Both the position numbers and the translations under genes were made by a program. From positions 124,001 to 188,000 of the forward strand of contig NZ_SCNN01000007.1 in assembly GCF_005503535.1 (NCBI RefSeq): 64,000 nt of DNA, given 5' to 3'. The notes under the pieces were generated by a model, which did not search any database, was not told where the DNA came from, and saw nothing but the letters and a program-made list of their open reading frames with translations. Within the stretch, counting starts at the first letter, position 1, and each line of letters begins with the position of its first letter. The stretch comes from Mesorhizobium comanense (lineage in GTDB: Bacteria; Pseudomonadota; Alphaproteobacteria; Rhizobiales; Rhizobiaceae). Positions 25,874 to 35,870 of the stretch are shown one piece after another.

Positions 25874-28437
25874 GTCGCGGCCTCCCATCGCAAATCGCCG
25901 GCATAGCGGCGGATTGTCCACCCCTCGTCCCCGAGACGGAACAGGTGGACCCAGCCGTTGTCGATAAGTTGCCGGACGCTGGCGTGCGCATCGATGACAC
26001 GGTTCAGCGCGTCCTCGGGCGCCTCGATGAAGACGGTGAGCCGCAGCGGCTCGTGGACGAAGCGTGTCCCGTCATGCACCGACTGCCAAGGCAGCCCGAC
26101 CTTCAGATCGCCGGTATTGCCTTCGAGGACGCCGAGCTGGCCGACGACGTTGTGGAGCAGCTTGTTGCCGCTGCCAAAGGCGCGGTTGTTCACGGTCGAG
26201 GCGTAATATTGCAGGTTAATCCAGCTCGCGACGACCATGGGGGCAGTCATGATGAGTTCGAGCACGCTGAACCCGGCGTCCTTCTGCCAGTCGTAATCGT
26301 GCAGGAAGGCGCGGCCGGCGAGGTCGAGCCCGCGCGTGCGCTCGCGCGGCGCGGCGATGAAGGCGGCATTTCCTGCCAGGCCCCATTCGGGACGCACCTG
26401 CGCCCAGTCGCGGCTGCGCGCCCTTACCGCGCGATCGACATCCTCGCTCTTGCCGATGCCGAGCAGCTGTGCCCGCTCATCGCGGGCGAGCGAGGAGGCC
26501 TTGGCGAGCGCTTCGCGCAGCCGCGCGAGATCGCCGGCATGCGACGCCGGCAGCCGATCGGCATCGAAGATGCGCACCTCGTCGGTCGTGGTGTCGTGCA
26601 GGCAGCCGATGAACCAGCTGTCCTTCGGGATGTCGATGCCCTTGGCGGCCAGCCCCACCCGGACGCCGGGATCGTTGAGGATGGCGGCGGCGATCCGCGC
26701 GTTCGCCTCGCCCGTGTGCCCGCCACACGCTCCGCAATCCAGCCCCGAAGCATGGGGATTGTTGACGGTCGTGCTGCCGTGTCCCGTCAGCAGGACCAGC
26801 CGCGCGAAGTCTTGGGTCATCGACATCGCCCGCAGCACCGCCTCGGCCATGGCGACGCGCTGCCCGTCGTCGAAGCCGGTGACCCGACCGCCCACCGCGC
26901 CCGGTTCGAGCCGCGGTCCGATGCGGCCGATCACACCCTTGTCGAGGCCATCGGTATTGGGGTCGCTGACCGTCCGCGTCAGGCGCGCGCTGTCACCGAC
27001 GAGCTTGGCGGCAAACAACAACCCCACCGTCTCGACATAGGTGAACGACGACACCGCCGAGAGCTTGAACGCCTTCCACGCCTTCGCCGCGCGGCGGCGC
27101 AGCAGGCGGAGGTTCATGATCTCCGCCTCCTCGGCTTCCGACGCATTGGCGACTGCCTCGCACACCACGAAGGCGGGCTTCAACAGCACCGGGCACTGCG
27201 CCCCACCGGTCTCGCGGCCGATCGGCACATATTCGATCGGGAAGCCGAAGAAGCCAGCGAACCCGATCGTCTCGGCGTCGGGGCAGACGGTCTCGAGCGC
27301 GCGTCGATAGACTTCGGAGCGAACGTCGATGCAGAATGCCGCCTGGAACGCCTTACGCGTGGCGGCGGGCTTTGACACGGGCGCCTCGAAATGCTGCGAC
27401 AGCCGCGCGAGCAGCCGACGCCGGTAGGCCGCTTCATAGGCTTCGTGCAGGATGAGATCGAGCGCGAGCTCTGGATCGTCGCCGAGCCGCTCGTCTTTGG
27501 GCAGTGTCGCTGCGTCGGCCATCGCCTTTGCCCAGGCCGCCGTGAACGCGGTGTCGGGGCGTTCGAGGAACAGCGCGTAGCCCCAGACGACGCGGATCGC
27601 GAGCAACTCCACCAGCGTATCGTCGTCGCGCCCGTAAAGTGCATTGTCCCAGACGAGATAGCGTGCATAGGCCGCCCAGCCGCCGATATCGATCAGCGCC
27701 CGGTGCAGATAATCCTCGATGGCGCGATCAGGGATGCCCAGCGCCAGGACGACCGCCGCGATCGCCTCGCGTGGGTCCTTGGGCATGGCGGCGACGGCCT
27801 TGCGGAAGCCCCGGATGCCCATCGTCTCCGGGTTGCGGTCGAACCGCATCGCGGCACGCCACGCGGTATAGGCCGGGAGCGCGCGCGACGGCAGCTTCCA
27901 GGCGGCTTGTCCTTCGTCGAAATAGGCGGCGCACCATTTCGAGATCTCGTCGACCATGAACGCGGTGCGCGAGGCCTGACGGTCGCCGGCCGCCAAGCCG
28001 TCCAGGACCTCGGCGACGGTCGCGACGACCGGGCCCGGCCGACTGGTCCAGACGGGATCGCGCGCTGCGGCTAAGCGGAGCGAGGCGGCGTCGTGCGCGA
28101 AGGCCGGATGGCCGGACGTAGCAGCAGCCATGGCTGCCTCCAGGTCGTGCTCCTCGATGGTCCCCGCCGCCAGCGCCTGGCGGTAGAAGGCGCGCGGCAT
28201 CAGCATATCGACTCCGGCAACCCGGCGAAGCGTAGCGCAGGTCGCAGCGAAGCTCTGGTCACTGAAGCCGAGGAATGGGTTCACCGCGACGAAATGCTTG
28301 AGCGGCCAGAGCGGCGCGATCTTGTCGCACGCTTGGGCGATGGCCGCCTCGATCGAGGCTGTCTTCGCGCCTGGTCTTTCGCAGGTTACAGCGATGGGGC
28401 TTCGCGGACCGGTCTCGGAGGCGATGGCGATACTCAT
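25870..28437 (-). CDS. dabA: DabA, carbonic-anhydrase-like subunit of the DAB inorganic-carbon pump (DUF2309)
   Basis: The product has 855 aa and spans the DUF2309/UPF0753 family from [19 protein letters not shown] to the C-terminal [14 protein letters not shown]. The zinc and catalytic residues of the family are all visible with the right spacing: Cys369 and Asp371 in FCIDVRSE, His553 in [11 protein letters not shown], Cys568 in [11 protein letters not shown]. With DabB it couples cation entry to one-way CO2 hydration, raising cytoplasmic bicarbonate. It overlaps dabB by ATGA and cysD by GTGA. Confidence 0.95.
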   Translation of the reverse strand: MSIAIASETGPRSPIAVTCERPGAKTASIEAAIAQACDKIAPLWPLKHFVAVNPFLGFSDQSFAATCATLRRVAGVDMLMPRAFYRQALAAGTIEEHDLEAAMAAATSGHPAFAHDAASLRLAAARDPVWTSRPGPVVATVAEVLDGLAAGDRQASRTAFMVDEISKWCAAYFDEGQAAWKLPSRALPAYTAWRAAMRFDRNPETMGIRGFRKAVAAMPKDPREAIAAVVLALGIPDRAIEDYLHRALIDIGGWAAYARYLVWDNALYGRDDDTLVELLAIRVVWGYALFLERPDTAFTAAWAKAMADAATLPKDERLGDDPELALDLILHEAYEAAYRRRLLARLSQHFEAPVSKPAATRKAFQAAFCIDVRSEVYRRALETVCPDAETIGFAGFFGFPIEYVPIGRETGGAQCPVLLKPAFVVCEAVANASEAEEAEIMNLRLLRRRAAKAWKAFKLSAVSSFTYVETVGLLFAAKLVGDSARLTRTVSDPNTDGLDKGVIGRIGPRLEPGAVGGRVTGFDDGQRVAMAEAVLRAMSMTQDFARLVLLTGHGSTTVNNPHASGLDCGACGGHTGEANARIAAAILNDPGVRVGLAAKGIDIPKDSWFIGCLHDTTTDEVRIFDADRLPASHAGDLARLREALAKASSLARDERAQLLGIGKSEDVDRAVRARSRDWAQVRPEWGLAGNAAFIAAPRERTRGLDLAGRAFLHDYDWQKDAGFSVLELIMTAPMVVASWINLQYYASTVNNRAFGSGNKLLHNVVGQLGVLEGNTGDLKVGLPWQSVHDGTRFVHEPLRLTVFIEAPEDALNRVIDAHASVRQLIDNGWVHLFRLGDEGWTIRRYAGDLRWEAAT

Positions 28438-30065
28438 GGGCGGACCCCGCCGGCGGACGTAGTGGAGGGGGATCGTGCGCCGTAACCAGGTGGCGGGCTG
28501 GGCCAGAAGTGCAGCACAAGCCGGTTCGCGAGCGTGTTGACGTAGAGACCGTTGGCGAGGTGGACGTAGAACGCCTGCCAGCGCGGCGCGGCGGCTCGGC
28601 CCGGCAGCAGGCTCTGGAAAACGGTCACCGTGCCGAAGGCAAGCACAACCAGAGCGACGATGGCGAGGTCGAAGGGGCCGCGTAGCGCCTGAACCGGCGG
28701 CAGCGAGCCGGCCAGTAGATGCTCGGTCGCGAACTGGAGCCAGAAATAGGCGAGCCCAACTACAACTGCGAGCGCCACCGTGCGGCCGATGACATAGACG
28801 CTCGGCCGTTCATCGAGCGCTTGCGTGACCAGATGAGCGAGGCCGAGCATCACCACCGCGCCGAGCGCGAAGACGCCGGGTTGCTGCGTTATCGTAGCGC
28901 CGAACAACGTGCCGATCGCGAGCGTCACCGCCAGCACGAGGCCAACGACCATCGCCATCCGCGCCCTGTGCGGCCGCCCGCTAGGGCTCGGTGACCACGA
29001 CGCCCGCGCCAGATCAATGACGCTGCCCGACGATAGGAAGGCGTGCGCCTTGTAGAGTGAGTGGGCGACGATGTGCAGCAGCGCGGCGGAGAAGGCGCCG
29101 AGCCCGCATTGCAGCATCATGAAACCCATCTGCGCGATCGTCGAATAGGCCAACGAGACTTTGACGCTGGTCTGTGTGAGCATTACCGTCGAGCCGAACA
29201 AGGCCGTGAAGCCGCCGACGATGACGAGGACCTCCAGCGAGGGCGACGACAGCGAGATCACGCCGGCGAAGCGCAGCACCAGGAAGCCGCCGGCATTGAT
29301 TACGCCGGCGTGAAGCAACGCCGACACCGGCGTCGGCGTCTCCATCACCTCGGTCAGCCAGCCATGCAGCGGAAACTGCGCCGATTTGAGCAGCGCGGCG
29401 ATGACCAGCAACACCGCGACGGCGTGGATTGTGCCCGGAACGACTCCGGCGACGCGCATCGCCTCGGCGCCGGCGAACAGGACCGCATAATCGAGGCTGT
29501 CGAACGTCTGGTGGAGCAACACCATCGCGGCGACCAGACAGACATCGCCGACACGGCTGGCGATGAACTTCTTACGTGCCGCGAGCACGGCCGCCTGTCG
29601 TTCGGGATAGAAGAGCAGGAGCTTGTTGAGACCAACGCTCGTCGCGATCCAGGCGAGCGCGAACTGGAACAAATTGCCTGAGACGATCAGCAGCAGCACT
29701 GCCGCGAGCGTCAGGCACAGCCACTGGGTGAAACGGTCCTGGCCGGGATCGCCGTCGAGATAGTTTCGGCTGTAGACGACCACGATCAGGCCAACGAAGG
29801 CGACGAGCGCGAACATGATCGCGCTCAGCGCATCGACATAGAAGCCGAGCCCCACGCCCTCGATCCCGACGGTGACCGTTGCGAACGGACCGTGCAGTGC
29901 GACGGCAACGCCCGCGGCGACAGCCACGGCCAGTGCAAACGCCGCCACGAGGGCTGCGCTCGTCCCGGCCTGTCGGCGAGGCAGCTTGGCGGCACCAGCC
30001 ACCAGGCCGGACACTACGAGTGCGAGGGGCCCGAGAGCAAGGCACCAGGGCAGCGCTGAGGTCAT
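28434..30065 (-). CDS. dabB: DabB, NuoL-like membrane subunit of the DAB pump
   Basis: The product has 543 aa with about 13 hydrophobic spans. It belongs to the proton-conducting antiporter family of complex I subunits: YSRNYLDGDPGQDRFTQW, SAQFPLHGWLTEVMETPTPVSALLHAG (in two parts) and STIAQMGFMMLQ. A complex I gene set is absent and dabA follows with a four-base overlap, so this is DabB rather than NuoL. It is the first gene of the five-gene operon. A GGAGAC site precedes the ATG. Confidence 0.94.
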   Translation of the reverse strand: MTSALPWCLALGPLALVVSGLVAGAAKLPRRQAGTSAALVAAFALAVAVAAGVAVALHGPFATVTVGIEGVGLGFYVDALSAIMFALVAFVGLIVVVYSRNYLDGDPGQDRFTQWLCLTLAAVLLLIVSGNLFQFALAWIATSVGLNKLLLFYPERQAAVLAARKKFIASRVGDVCLVAAMVLLHQTFDSLDYAVLFAGAEAMRVAGVVPGTIHAVAVLLVIAALLKSAQFPLHGWLTEVMETPTPVSALLHAGVINAGGFLVLRFAGVISLSSPSLEVLVIVGGFTALFGSTVMLTQTSVKVSLAYSTIAQMGFMMLQCGLGAFSAALLHIVAHSLYKAHAFLSSGSVIDLARASWSPSPSGRPHRARMAMVVGLVLAVTLAIGTLFGATITQQPGVFALGAVVMLGLAHLVTQALDERPSVYVIGRTVALAVVVGLAYFWLQFATEHLLAGSLPPVQALRGPFDLAIVALVVLAFGTVTVFQSLLPGRAAAPRWQAFYVHLANGLYVNTLANRLVLHFWPSPPPGYGARSPSTTSAGGVRP

Positions 30066-30114
30066 GGTCGTCTCCGGCGAGAAGCGACCCCTTACCTAGC
30101 GCCCATCCACCCTT

Positions 30115-30129
30115 CTTGATAATATAAAG
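30115..30129. promoter_or_regulatory. LysR-type box between dabB and its divergent regulator
   Basis: The 15-bp dyad CTT-N-ATA-N-TAT-N-AAG is complete apart from its three variable positions. It contains a T-N11-A core, the LysR-type binding signature. It lies about 50 bases before dabB and 32 bases before the plausible LysR start, so one site could serve both directions. Confidence 0.7.
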
Positions 30130-30160
30130 ATTGTGGGAATTCGTTCGTTTCCATAAAACT

Positions 30161-31060
30161 ATGCCAATGACCCGCCTCAACTACCACCATCTGCGTTACT
30201 TCTGGGCGATCGCCCACGAGGGCAGCCTTACGCGCGCCGCCGAACGCCTCAACATGTCTCAGTCGGCGCTCTCGGTGCAGTTGGGAAAGCTCGAGCAGCA
30301 GCTCGGGCATCCGCTGTTCGAGCGGACAGGCAAGCGCCTCGTGCTCACAGAGGCGGGCCGCATCGCGCTCGACTACTCCGACACCGTGTTCCAGGCCGGC
30401 GATGAACTCGTCAGCACTATGCAAGGACGACCGCTCGATCGGCGACAGGCGTTCCGGGTCGGGGCGTTGACGACCCTGTCGCGCAACTTCCAGCTGGAGT
30501 TCCTCCGTCCCCTGGTCGGCCGCGCGGATGTCGAGCTGATTGTGCGCTCGGGTACGATGTATGATCTACTCGCCCAGCTTAAGGCGCACACGGTCGACGT
30601 CGTGCTCGCCAACAGCGCGCCGCAGCAGGACGCACAGTCCTCGTTTCGGAGCCATCTGCTCGCTCAGCAGCCGGTCGGCCTGGTCCGCCGGCCCGGCGCG
30701 GCGGCGTCACCGTTCCGCTTTCCGGAAGACCTGGCCTCCGAACCAATCCTCCTGCCAAGTTTGGACAGCGAGATTCGCCAGGCGTTTGACCGGATCCTTG
30801 AGCGTGCCGGGGTGCGCCCGGTCATCCTGGCCGAGGTCGACGACATGGCTATGTTGCGCCTGCTCGCCCGCGACAGCGAGGGTCTCACGTTGGTGCCCCC
30901 GATCGTAGTCCGCGACGAACTGGCCTCCGGCGCCCTCGTCGAGGTCTGTCGAATCCCGACGCTCAGCGAGAGCTTCTACGCGATCACGCAGAAGCGGCGG
31001 TTCCCGAACCCACTGCTCGCCGAACTTATGGCACGAGCTGCGAGGCAGGAGCAGTCGTAA
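30161..31060 (+). CDS. LysR-family regulator divergent from the dab-cysD operon
   Basis: Translation could begin at 30131, but that codon follows directly on the operator; ATG 30161 (MPMTRLNYHHLRYFW) or 30167 matches relatives and gives about 300 aa. The HTH is GSLTRAAERLNMSQSALSVQLGKLEQQLG. The opening NYHHLRYFW and the effector region resemble the NhaR-type branch of LysR proteins, which sense ions, rather than classical CbbR. It likely controls dabBA-cysD and itself. Confidence 0.88.
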   Translation: MPMTRLNYHHLRYFWAIAHEGSLTRAAERLNMSQSALSVQLGKLEQQLGHPLFERTGKRLVLTEAGRIALDYSDTVFQAGDELVSTMQGRPLDRRQAFRVGALTTLSRNFQLEFLRPLVGRADVELIVRSGTMYDLLAQLKAHTVDVVLANSAPQQDAQSSFRSHLLAQQPVGLVRRPGAAASPFRFPEDLASEPILLPSLDSEIRQAFDRILERAGVRPVILAEVDDMAMLRLLARDSEGLTLVPPIVVRDELASGALVEVCRIPTLSESFYAITQKRRFPNPLLAELMARAARQEQS

Positions 31061-31294
31061 TCGAGCCGACCGAGCGAGTCGATCAGGGTAATCTTGCAAG
31101 CGGTTGCCACTCCCAGTAGTAGGCAGGTTCGAGAGCCTGACCCCCGCTGAAAGTTGATCGGCACGTCTTCCATTCCGCCGAGACGCGGTGTGTGCAGGGG
31201 GATTTCTAGAGTTGAACACGACCAGGCTGAATCGGGATTCCGTTTTGGTCGGGTTTCTGATTCAACATGCTGGCTGGGAAGGAGGCCGGCATGG

Positions 31295-31657
31295 ATGGGC
31301 AAGCCTTATTCTGAAGATTTGCGTGATCGGGTGGTGGCGGCGATGGTGTCGGGGCGGAGCTGCCGCGAGGTTGGCGAGGCGTTCGACGTGGCGCCGAGCA
31401 CGGCGGGTAACTGGTATCGCCTTTACCGACGTACGAAGAGCTATGCGGCCCGTCCGATGGGCGGCGACCGTCGCTCGAAGCTGATCGGCGAGGCGGACTG
31501 GATCGCCGAGCGCCTGGCGAAGGCTTGCGAGCTGACGCTGAGCGAAGTTCGCGAGGAGCTGGCCGGGCGCGGCGTCGAGGTCAGTTACACGAGCGTGTGG
31601 CGCATGGTCAGGCGGCTCGGGCTGCGGCACAAAAAAAAGGACGATCTTCGCCACTGA
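31295..31657 (+). CDS. IS630 transposase, N-terminal part (OrfA)
   Basis: The product has 120 aa: MGKPYSEDLRDRVVAAMVSG, an HTH of the IS630 type (SCREVGEAFDVAPSTAGNWY) and a second HTH (SEVREELAGRGVEVSYTSVWRMVRRLG). It ends just after a run of eight A at 31631-31638. Dropping one A (polymerase slippage, or a +1 ribosomal shift) would join it in frame to the catalytic part through KKRTIFATEQDRPDV. Confidence 0.88.
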   Translation: MGKPYSEDLRDRVVAAMVSGRSCREVGEAFDVAPSTAGNWYRLYRRTKSYAARPMGGDRRSKLIGEADWIAERLAKACELTLSEVREELAGRGVEVSYTSVWRMVRRLGLRHKKKDDLRH

Positions 31658-31679
31658 GCAGGACCGGCCGGACGTCGCT

Positions 31680-32240
31680 TTGGCCCGCGAGATCTGGCGC
31701 GCCGCGCAGCAGGGACTCCACTTCGACTCACTCGTCTTCGTCGACGAGACCGGCACCACCACCAACATGACGCGGACCCATGGCTGGGGACCCAAGGGCA
31801 AGCCGGTCCTCGGCAAGGCGCCGCACGGCCACTGGATGACCTCAACCTTCGTCGCCGGCCTCAAACATGACGGCATCCTGGCGCCGATGCTGATCGACAC
31901 CGCCATGACGGGCGCCCTCTTCCACCAGTGGCTGGCCGAGCACCTCATCCCCGAAATGGCGCCGGGCAGCATCGTCGTCATGGACAACCTGCCCGCCCAC
32001 AAGGTCGCGCAGGTCCGCCAATGCCTCGAGAAGGCCGGAATGGGACTGCTCTACCTCCCCGCCTACAGCCCCGACTTCAACCCGATCGAGCAAGTCTTCG
32101 CCAAGACCAAGGCGCTGCTGCGACGAGCCGCGCCCCGATCCTTCGACGCCATCTGCGAAGCCCTCAAAGCCATCCTCGACCGCTTCAGCCCGGCCGAATG
32201 CTCAAACTACATCCGCCACGCAGGCTATGTGCAAACATGA
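31680..32240 (+). CDS. IS630 transposase, catalytic part (OrfB)
   Basis: The product has 186 aa from a TTG; the frame is open upstream to the A8 run. The DDE residues are clear: SLVFVDETGTTTNM, IVVMDNLPAHK and PDFNPIEQVFAKTK. It ends 13 bases before the IS right end. Together with OrfA it gives a complete catalytic transposase if the frameshift occurs. Confidence 0.9.
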   Translation: MAREIWRAAQQGLHFDSLVFVDETGTTTNMTRTHGWGPKGKPVLGKAPHGHWMTSTFVAGLKHDGILAPMLIDTAMTGALFHQWLAEHLIPEMAPGSIVVMDNLPAHKVAQVRQCLEKAGMGLLYLPAYSPDFNPIEQVFAKTKALLRRAAPRSFDAICEALKAILDRFSPAECSNYIRHAGYVQT

Positions 32241-32454
32241 TCGAGTCTGACTCTAGAAGGCGTGTGTGTCTGTTTCGCTGCAACATCGTTACATGTGCAT
32301 GGCGGCATTAATTCGTTGCTGGGCAATGGGCGCAGTCGCGTGTTTCGATTGGATCTGGCCCGAGCTTCGCGTTCATTTGGGAATTAGGATAGTTCCGCGC
32401 TCACGCTGGTAAACGATGGCCACCCACCTAAAAAAGACAATTAGAAGAAGCGCA

Positions 32455-33771
32455 ATGGTCCGAATGGATGCAATTCTTACGCGATTGCTCACACTCCATC
32501 CCAAGCGGATCGATCTCTCGCTCGACCGTATGGGGCGCATTCTCGACCGCCTTGGCCATCCCGAGCGTCGTTTGCCGCCAGTGATCCACGTCGCTGGCAC
32601 CAATGGCAAGGGTTCGACCGTCGCCTTTCTGCGTGCGATCCTGGAAGCGGCCGGGTTCGGCGTTCACGTCTACACCTCGCCCCACCTCGTGCACTTCAAC
32701 GAGCGCATCCGTCTTGCGCGACCGGGCGGCGGCGCGCTGGTGGCGGACGACGAACTCGCGGATGCACTTGCGACCTGCGAGCGGTTGAATGCCGGCGATC
32801 CAATCACGTTCTTCGAGATTACCACCGCCGCAGCTTTCCTGCTGTTCGCGCGCCATCCCGCCGATGTGCTGCTGCTCGAGGTCGGCCTGGGTGGCCGGCT
32901 CGACGCGACCAACGTGATCGAACGCTTGCTTGCGAGCGTGATCACCCCGATCTCGTTCGACCATCAAGAGTTCCTCGGCAACACCATCGAGCTGATCGCG
33001 GCGGAGAAGGCGGGTATCCTCAAGCCCAATGTGCTGGCGGTAACCGCGCCGCAGTCGCGGGAGGCGCTCACGGTGATCGAGCGGCAGGCCGCGCGCATGT
33101 GCGCGCCGGTTCGTATTGCTGGCAAGCACTGGGTCGTGACGCCAGAGCGCGGCCGCATGGTCTATCAGGACGAGAACGGGCTCATCGACCTGCCGGCGCC
33201 TCGTCTGTCTGGCCGTCATCAGTTCGACAACGCGGGTACCGCAATCGCCACCTTGCGCAACATCCCTGCGCTGCGGATTCCGCACGCGGCCTTCAAGCAA
33301 GGCGTCGCCAAGGTCGAATGGCCAGCGCGCATGCAGCGCCTCGCCCACGGCCGGCTGGTGGAACTGGCGCCGGACGGCAGCGAAGTGTGGCTCGACGGCG
33401 GCCACAATCCGGACTGCGGCCGCGCAGTTGTGGGCGCGCTCGCCGATCTTGAGAAGCGCGGTCCGCGGCCGCTCATACTCATCGTCGGCATGCTCGCGAG
33501 CAAGGATTGCGAAGGCTTTCTCATGAACTTCGCCGTGCTCATCTGCCGTGTCATCGCGGTGCCGATCCAGCAAGACACGGCTCTGCCGTCCGAAGAGATC
33601 GCACAAGTCGCCCGCCGCGTCGGCATCCCGGCCGAGACCCGCGACAGTGTCGGGGACGCGCTTGCCACAATCTCCGCGCTTGGCCTCGATCCGGCCCCCC
33701 GAATCCTCATTACCGGCTCGCTCTATCTCGCTGGGGAGGTGCTTGCCGCGAACGGCACGCTGCCGATCTGA
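32455..33771 (+). CDS. folC: Bifunctional folylpolyglutamate / dihydrofolate synthase
   Basis: An upstream ATG (32416) exists, but rhizobial FolC proteins begin near MVRMDAILTRLLTLHPKRID, so 32455 is used (438 aa). The ATP loop is HVAGTNGKGSTVAFLRAIL, followed by TSPHLVHFNERIRL, LEVGLGGRLDATN, SFDHQEFLGNTIELIAAEKAGI and EVWLDGGHNPDCGR. It adds glutamate to folates and makes dihydrofolate. Located on the ICE just after an IS, it is likely an extra copy beside a chromosomal folC (inference). Confidence 0.92.
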   Translation: MVRMDAILTRLLTLHPKRIDLSLDRMGRILDRLGHPERRLPPVIHVAGTNGKGSTVAFLRAILEAAGFGVHVYTSPHLVHFNERIRLARPGGGALVADDELADALATCERLNAGDPITFFEITTAAAFLLFARHPADVLLLEVGLGGRLDATNVIERLLASVITPISFDHQEFLGNTIELIAAEKAGILKPNVLAVTAPQSREALTVIERQAARMCAPVRIAGKHWVVTPERGRMVYQDENGLIDLPAPRLSGRHQFDNAGTAIATLRNIPALRIPHAAFKQGVAKVEWPARMQRLAHGRLVELAPDGSEVWLDGGHNPDCGRAVVGALADLEKRGPRPLILIVGMLASKDCEGFLMNFAVLICRVIAVPIQQDTALPSEEIAQVARRVGIPAETRDSVGDALATISALGLDPAPRILITGSLYLAGEVLAANGTLPI

Positions 33772-33974
33772 TCTGATACGCGTGGTCGCAATGGCATGCC
33801 TTAGCGGCACCCATAAAATTTGCTGCTTTTCGCGTAAAAAGCGGCTTGGTCACATTGCTTGTCGAGGAACACAGAAATGAACTTCAGATGAATAACAAGA
33901 ACGCGGACGGCAAAGAGCAAAAAATATGAGGCCGCCCCGGCTGGGTTAGAAATGCTAAACTCAAGCCAAAGGGA

Positions 33975-34742
33975 TCAGGGCCAAATCAGCGCCCGCATAA
34001 CTCCGTAGATGCTGGTGATCGTGAGCACAATGCCGACCAGGATGAGAAGCGGCTTAGCCGGAACCCGCTTCGCCACCAACGCGCCCAGCGGCGCTGCGGC
34101 AATGCCCCCGATGAGCAACCCAGCCGTGGCGGCGGTGAAGGCTGCGAGGCCGAGGGTGGCGATGAAAGTGGCGGAGATGGTCACTGCCAAGAAGAACTCG
34201 GCGGTGTTCACTGTGCCGACGACTTTTCGCGGACTCCCGCCCTGTACCAACAGATTGCTGGTCACCACGGGACCCCAGCCGCCGCCGCCTGCTGCATCCA
34301 GGAAGCCCCCGACAAGCCCAAGCGGCGCGACAAACTTGGGCCTCTTTTCCACAGGAGGAAATCTGACGCCGCGCCAGAGCAGATATAGGCCGATGGCGCT
34401 CAAGTAAGCGAGCACGAATGGTCGGGCCGTTTCGGCACTAATCCTAGTCAGCACATAGGCGCCCAAGATGCCACCGGCCACGCCGGGTATCACCAGCCGC
34501 CAGAAGAGCTGCCAATTCACGTTGCGATGGGCGATGTGGCTGATGCCTGATGCTGCGGTGGTGAAGCTCTCGGCCGCGTGGACGCCCGCCGATGCTGCGG
34601 CCGGGGGAACGCCAAGGCTCACCAGCAGCGTATTCGAGATGACGCCGAATGCCATGCCAAGCGCACCGTCGACGAGTTGCGCCGCAAAGCCGATGGCGAT
34701 GAAGGGCAGAAGCGCCTCAAGAGGGAAAGTCGATAGGTCCAC
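33975..34742 (-). CDS. TauE/SafE-family permease (TSUP)
   Basis: The product has 255 aa with eight or so hydrophobic segments and the TSUP repeats: GFAAQLVDGALGMAFGVISN near the start and LGLVGGFLDAAGGGGWGPVV in the second half, followed by VVGTVNTAEFF. Family members export sulfite, sulfoacetate or related organosulfur anions. A link to the cysD gene 8 kb away is possible but unproven. It is transcribed opposite to folC. Confidence 0.92.
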   Translation of the reverse strand: MDLSTFPLEALLPFIAIGFAAQLVDGALGMAFGVISNTLLVSLGVPPAAASAGVHAAESFTTAASGISHIAHRNVNWQLFWRLVIPGVAGGILGAYVLTRISAETARPFVLAYLSAIGLYLLWRGVRFPPVEKRPKFVAPLGLVGGFLDAAGGGGWGPVVTSNLLVQGGSPRKVVGTVNTAEFFLAVTISATFIATLGLAAFTAATAGLLIGGIAAAPLGALVAKRVPAKPLLILVGIVLTITSIYGVMRALIWP

Positions 34743-34962
34743 GCGGCCATTCCCTTCTCAAGCTCGAGCTATGGAGGCCGCTTTTTTGTTTGATGGCCTA
34801 ACTTCCGCGAGCTGCTAGGCCAACCATCCCGGACAAACGGGTCGGCTCGATTGGGCGACGACCGCCTCGACGCATTGGTTTTCAATGCGCGCGGCACCTT
34901 CCAAACAGGCGTCGGTCCGTGGACGAGTCCCCACTTGGGACCGTGTGCATCACGGTGCTGAT

Positions 34963-35703
34963 TTAACGTCGCTGGCCCATGAACTGGAGGAGGAAGGTGA
35001 ACATGTTGACAAAGTCGAGATAGAGCGACAGCGCGCCCATGATCACGGTCTTGCCCATCATGTCGGTGCCCGCCACCTGCGCGTACAGGCTCTTGATCCG
35101 CTGCGTGTCGTAGGCGGTGAGGCCGGCGAACAGCAGCACGCCGATGAAGCTGATCACCAGGCTCATGGTCCCCGACTGGAGAAACAGGTTGATGATCATC
35201 GCCACCAGCAAGCCGACCACGCCCATGATCAGGAAGATGCCGAAGGCCGACAGGTCACGCTTGGTCGTATAGCCGTAAAGGCTGAGCCCCGCAAAAGCCG
35301 CCGCGGTCGCGAAGAAGGTGGTCGCGATCGAGGTTCCCGTGAACACCAGGAAGATCGACGCCATCGACAGACCCATCACCGTCGCAAACGCCCAGAACAG
35401 CAATTGGGCCGTCCCGGTCGAAAGACGAGTGATGCCGAAGCTGAGCACCAGGACGAACGCCAGGGGCGCGAACATGATGCCGTACTTGAGGATCCCCGGC
35501 CCGCCGAGCACGGCAGCCGCGTAGCCGCTGTTGGCGAACAACAGCGCCACGATGCCCGTCAGCAGCACCCCGGAGGCCATGTAGTTGTACACGGACAGCA
35601 TGTAGGACCGTAGGCCCACATCGATCGCCGTGTCTTCACGGCCGATCCGGGTCGGTTCCGGCACTGCTGTTATCCGTGGATCAAATCCGTTTGCCACTTT
35701 CAT
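34963..35703 (-). CDS. Bax inhibitor-1 / YccA-family membrane protein
   Basis: The start is placed at ATG 35703 (MKVANGFDPRITAVPEPT) and gives 246 aa; 22 upstream in-frame residues look non-coding. Seven hydrophobic spans and the motifs YMLSVYNYMASGVLLTG and GLTAYDTQRIKSLY define the BI-1/YbhL type. The family forms pH-sensitive calcium leak channels in studied bacteria. The gene diverges from an OxyR-like regulator. Confidence 0.92.
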   Translation of the reverse strand: MKVANGFDPRITAVPEPTRIGREDTAIDVGLRSYMLSVYNYMASGVLLTGIVALLFANSGYAAAVLGGPGILKYGIMFAPLAFVLVLSFGITRLSTGTAQLLFWAFATVMGLSMASIFLVFTGTSIATTFFATAAAFAGLSLYGYTTKRDLSAFGIFLIMGVVGLLVAMIINLFLQSGTMSLVISFIGVLLFAGLTAYDTQRIKSLYAQVAGTDMMGKTVIMGALSLYLDFVNMFTFLLQFMGQRR

Positions 35704-35870
35704 TCTCCAATTTCCGAAGAATACCTGCCCGTCAGCGAGGAATATCGGGTGGCTTCGGACTACTTTCAATCTGCCTTCACCCGCGACCAGCGTGACGGGC
35801 CTAGGTGCTGATAGGGGGACGTTGCATCGGGCTCGAGATTAAGTCCATTCGAAAGGATACCCCGAACGTG

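Larger units (their letters stand above)
31209..32253 (+). mobile_element. IS630-family insertion sequence, about 1.05 kb
   Basis: The element is flanked by TA at 31207-31208 and 32254-32255, the usual IS630/Tc1 target duplication, each within CTAGAGT on its own strand. The ends start GAGT and agree in about 12 of the first 18 positions. Two overlapping transposase reading frames fill it. It separates the dab-linked LysR gene from folC. Confidence 0.8.

Noticed and set aside
25945..27375. 476-codon ORF on the plus strand
   Set aside because: It lies wholly opposite dabA, whose protein keeps every family motif; the plus frame has no recognisable domain and reflects high-GC shadow coding.
28434..30065. 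Reading dabB as a complex I NuoL subunit
   Set aside because: No other complex I genes are near and it overlaps dabA by four bases.
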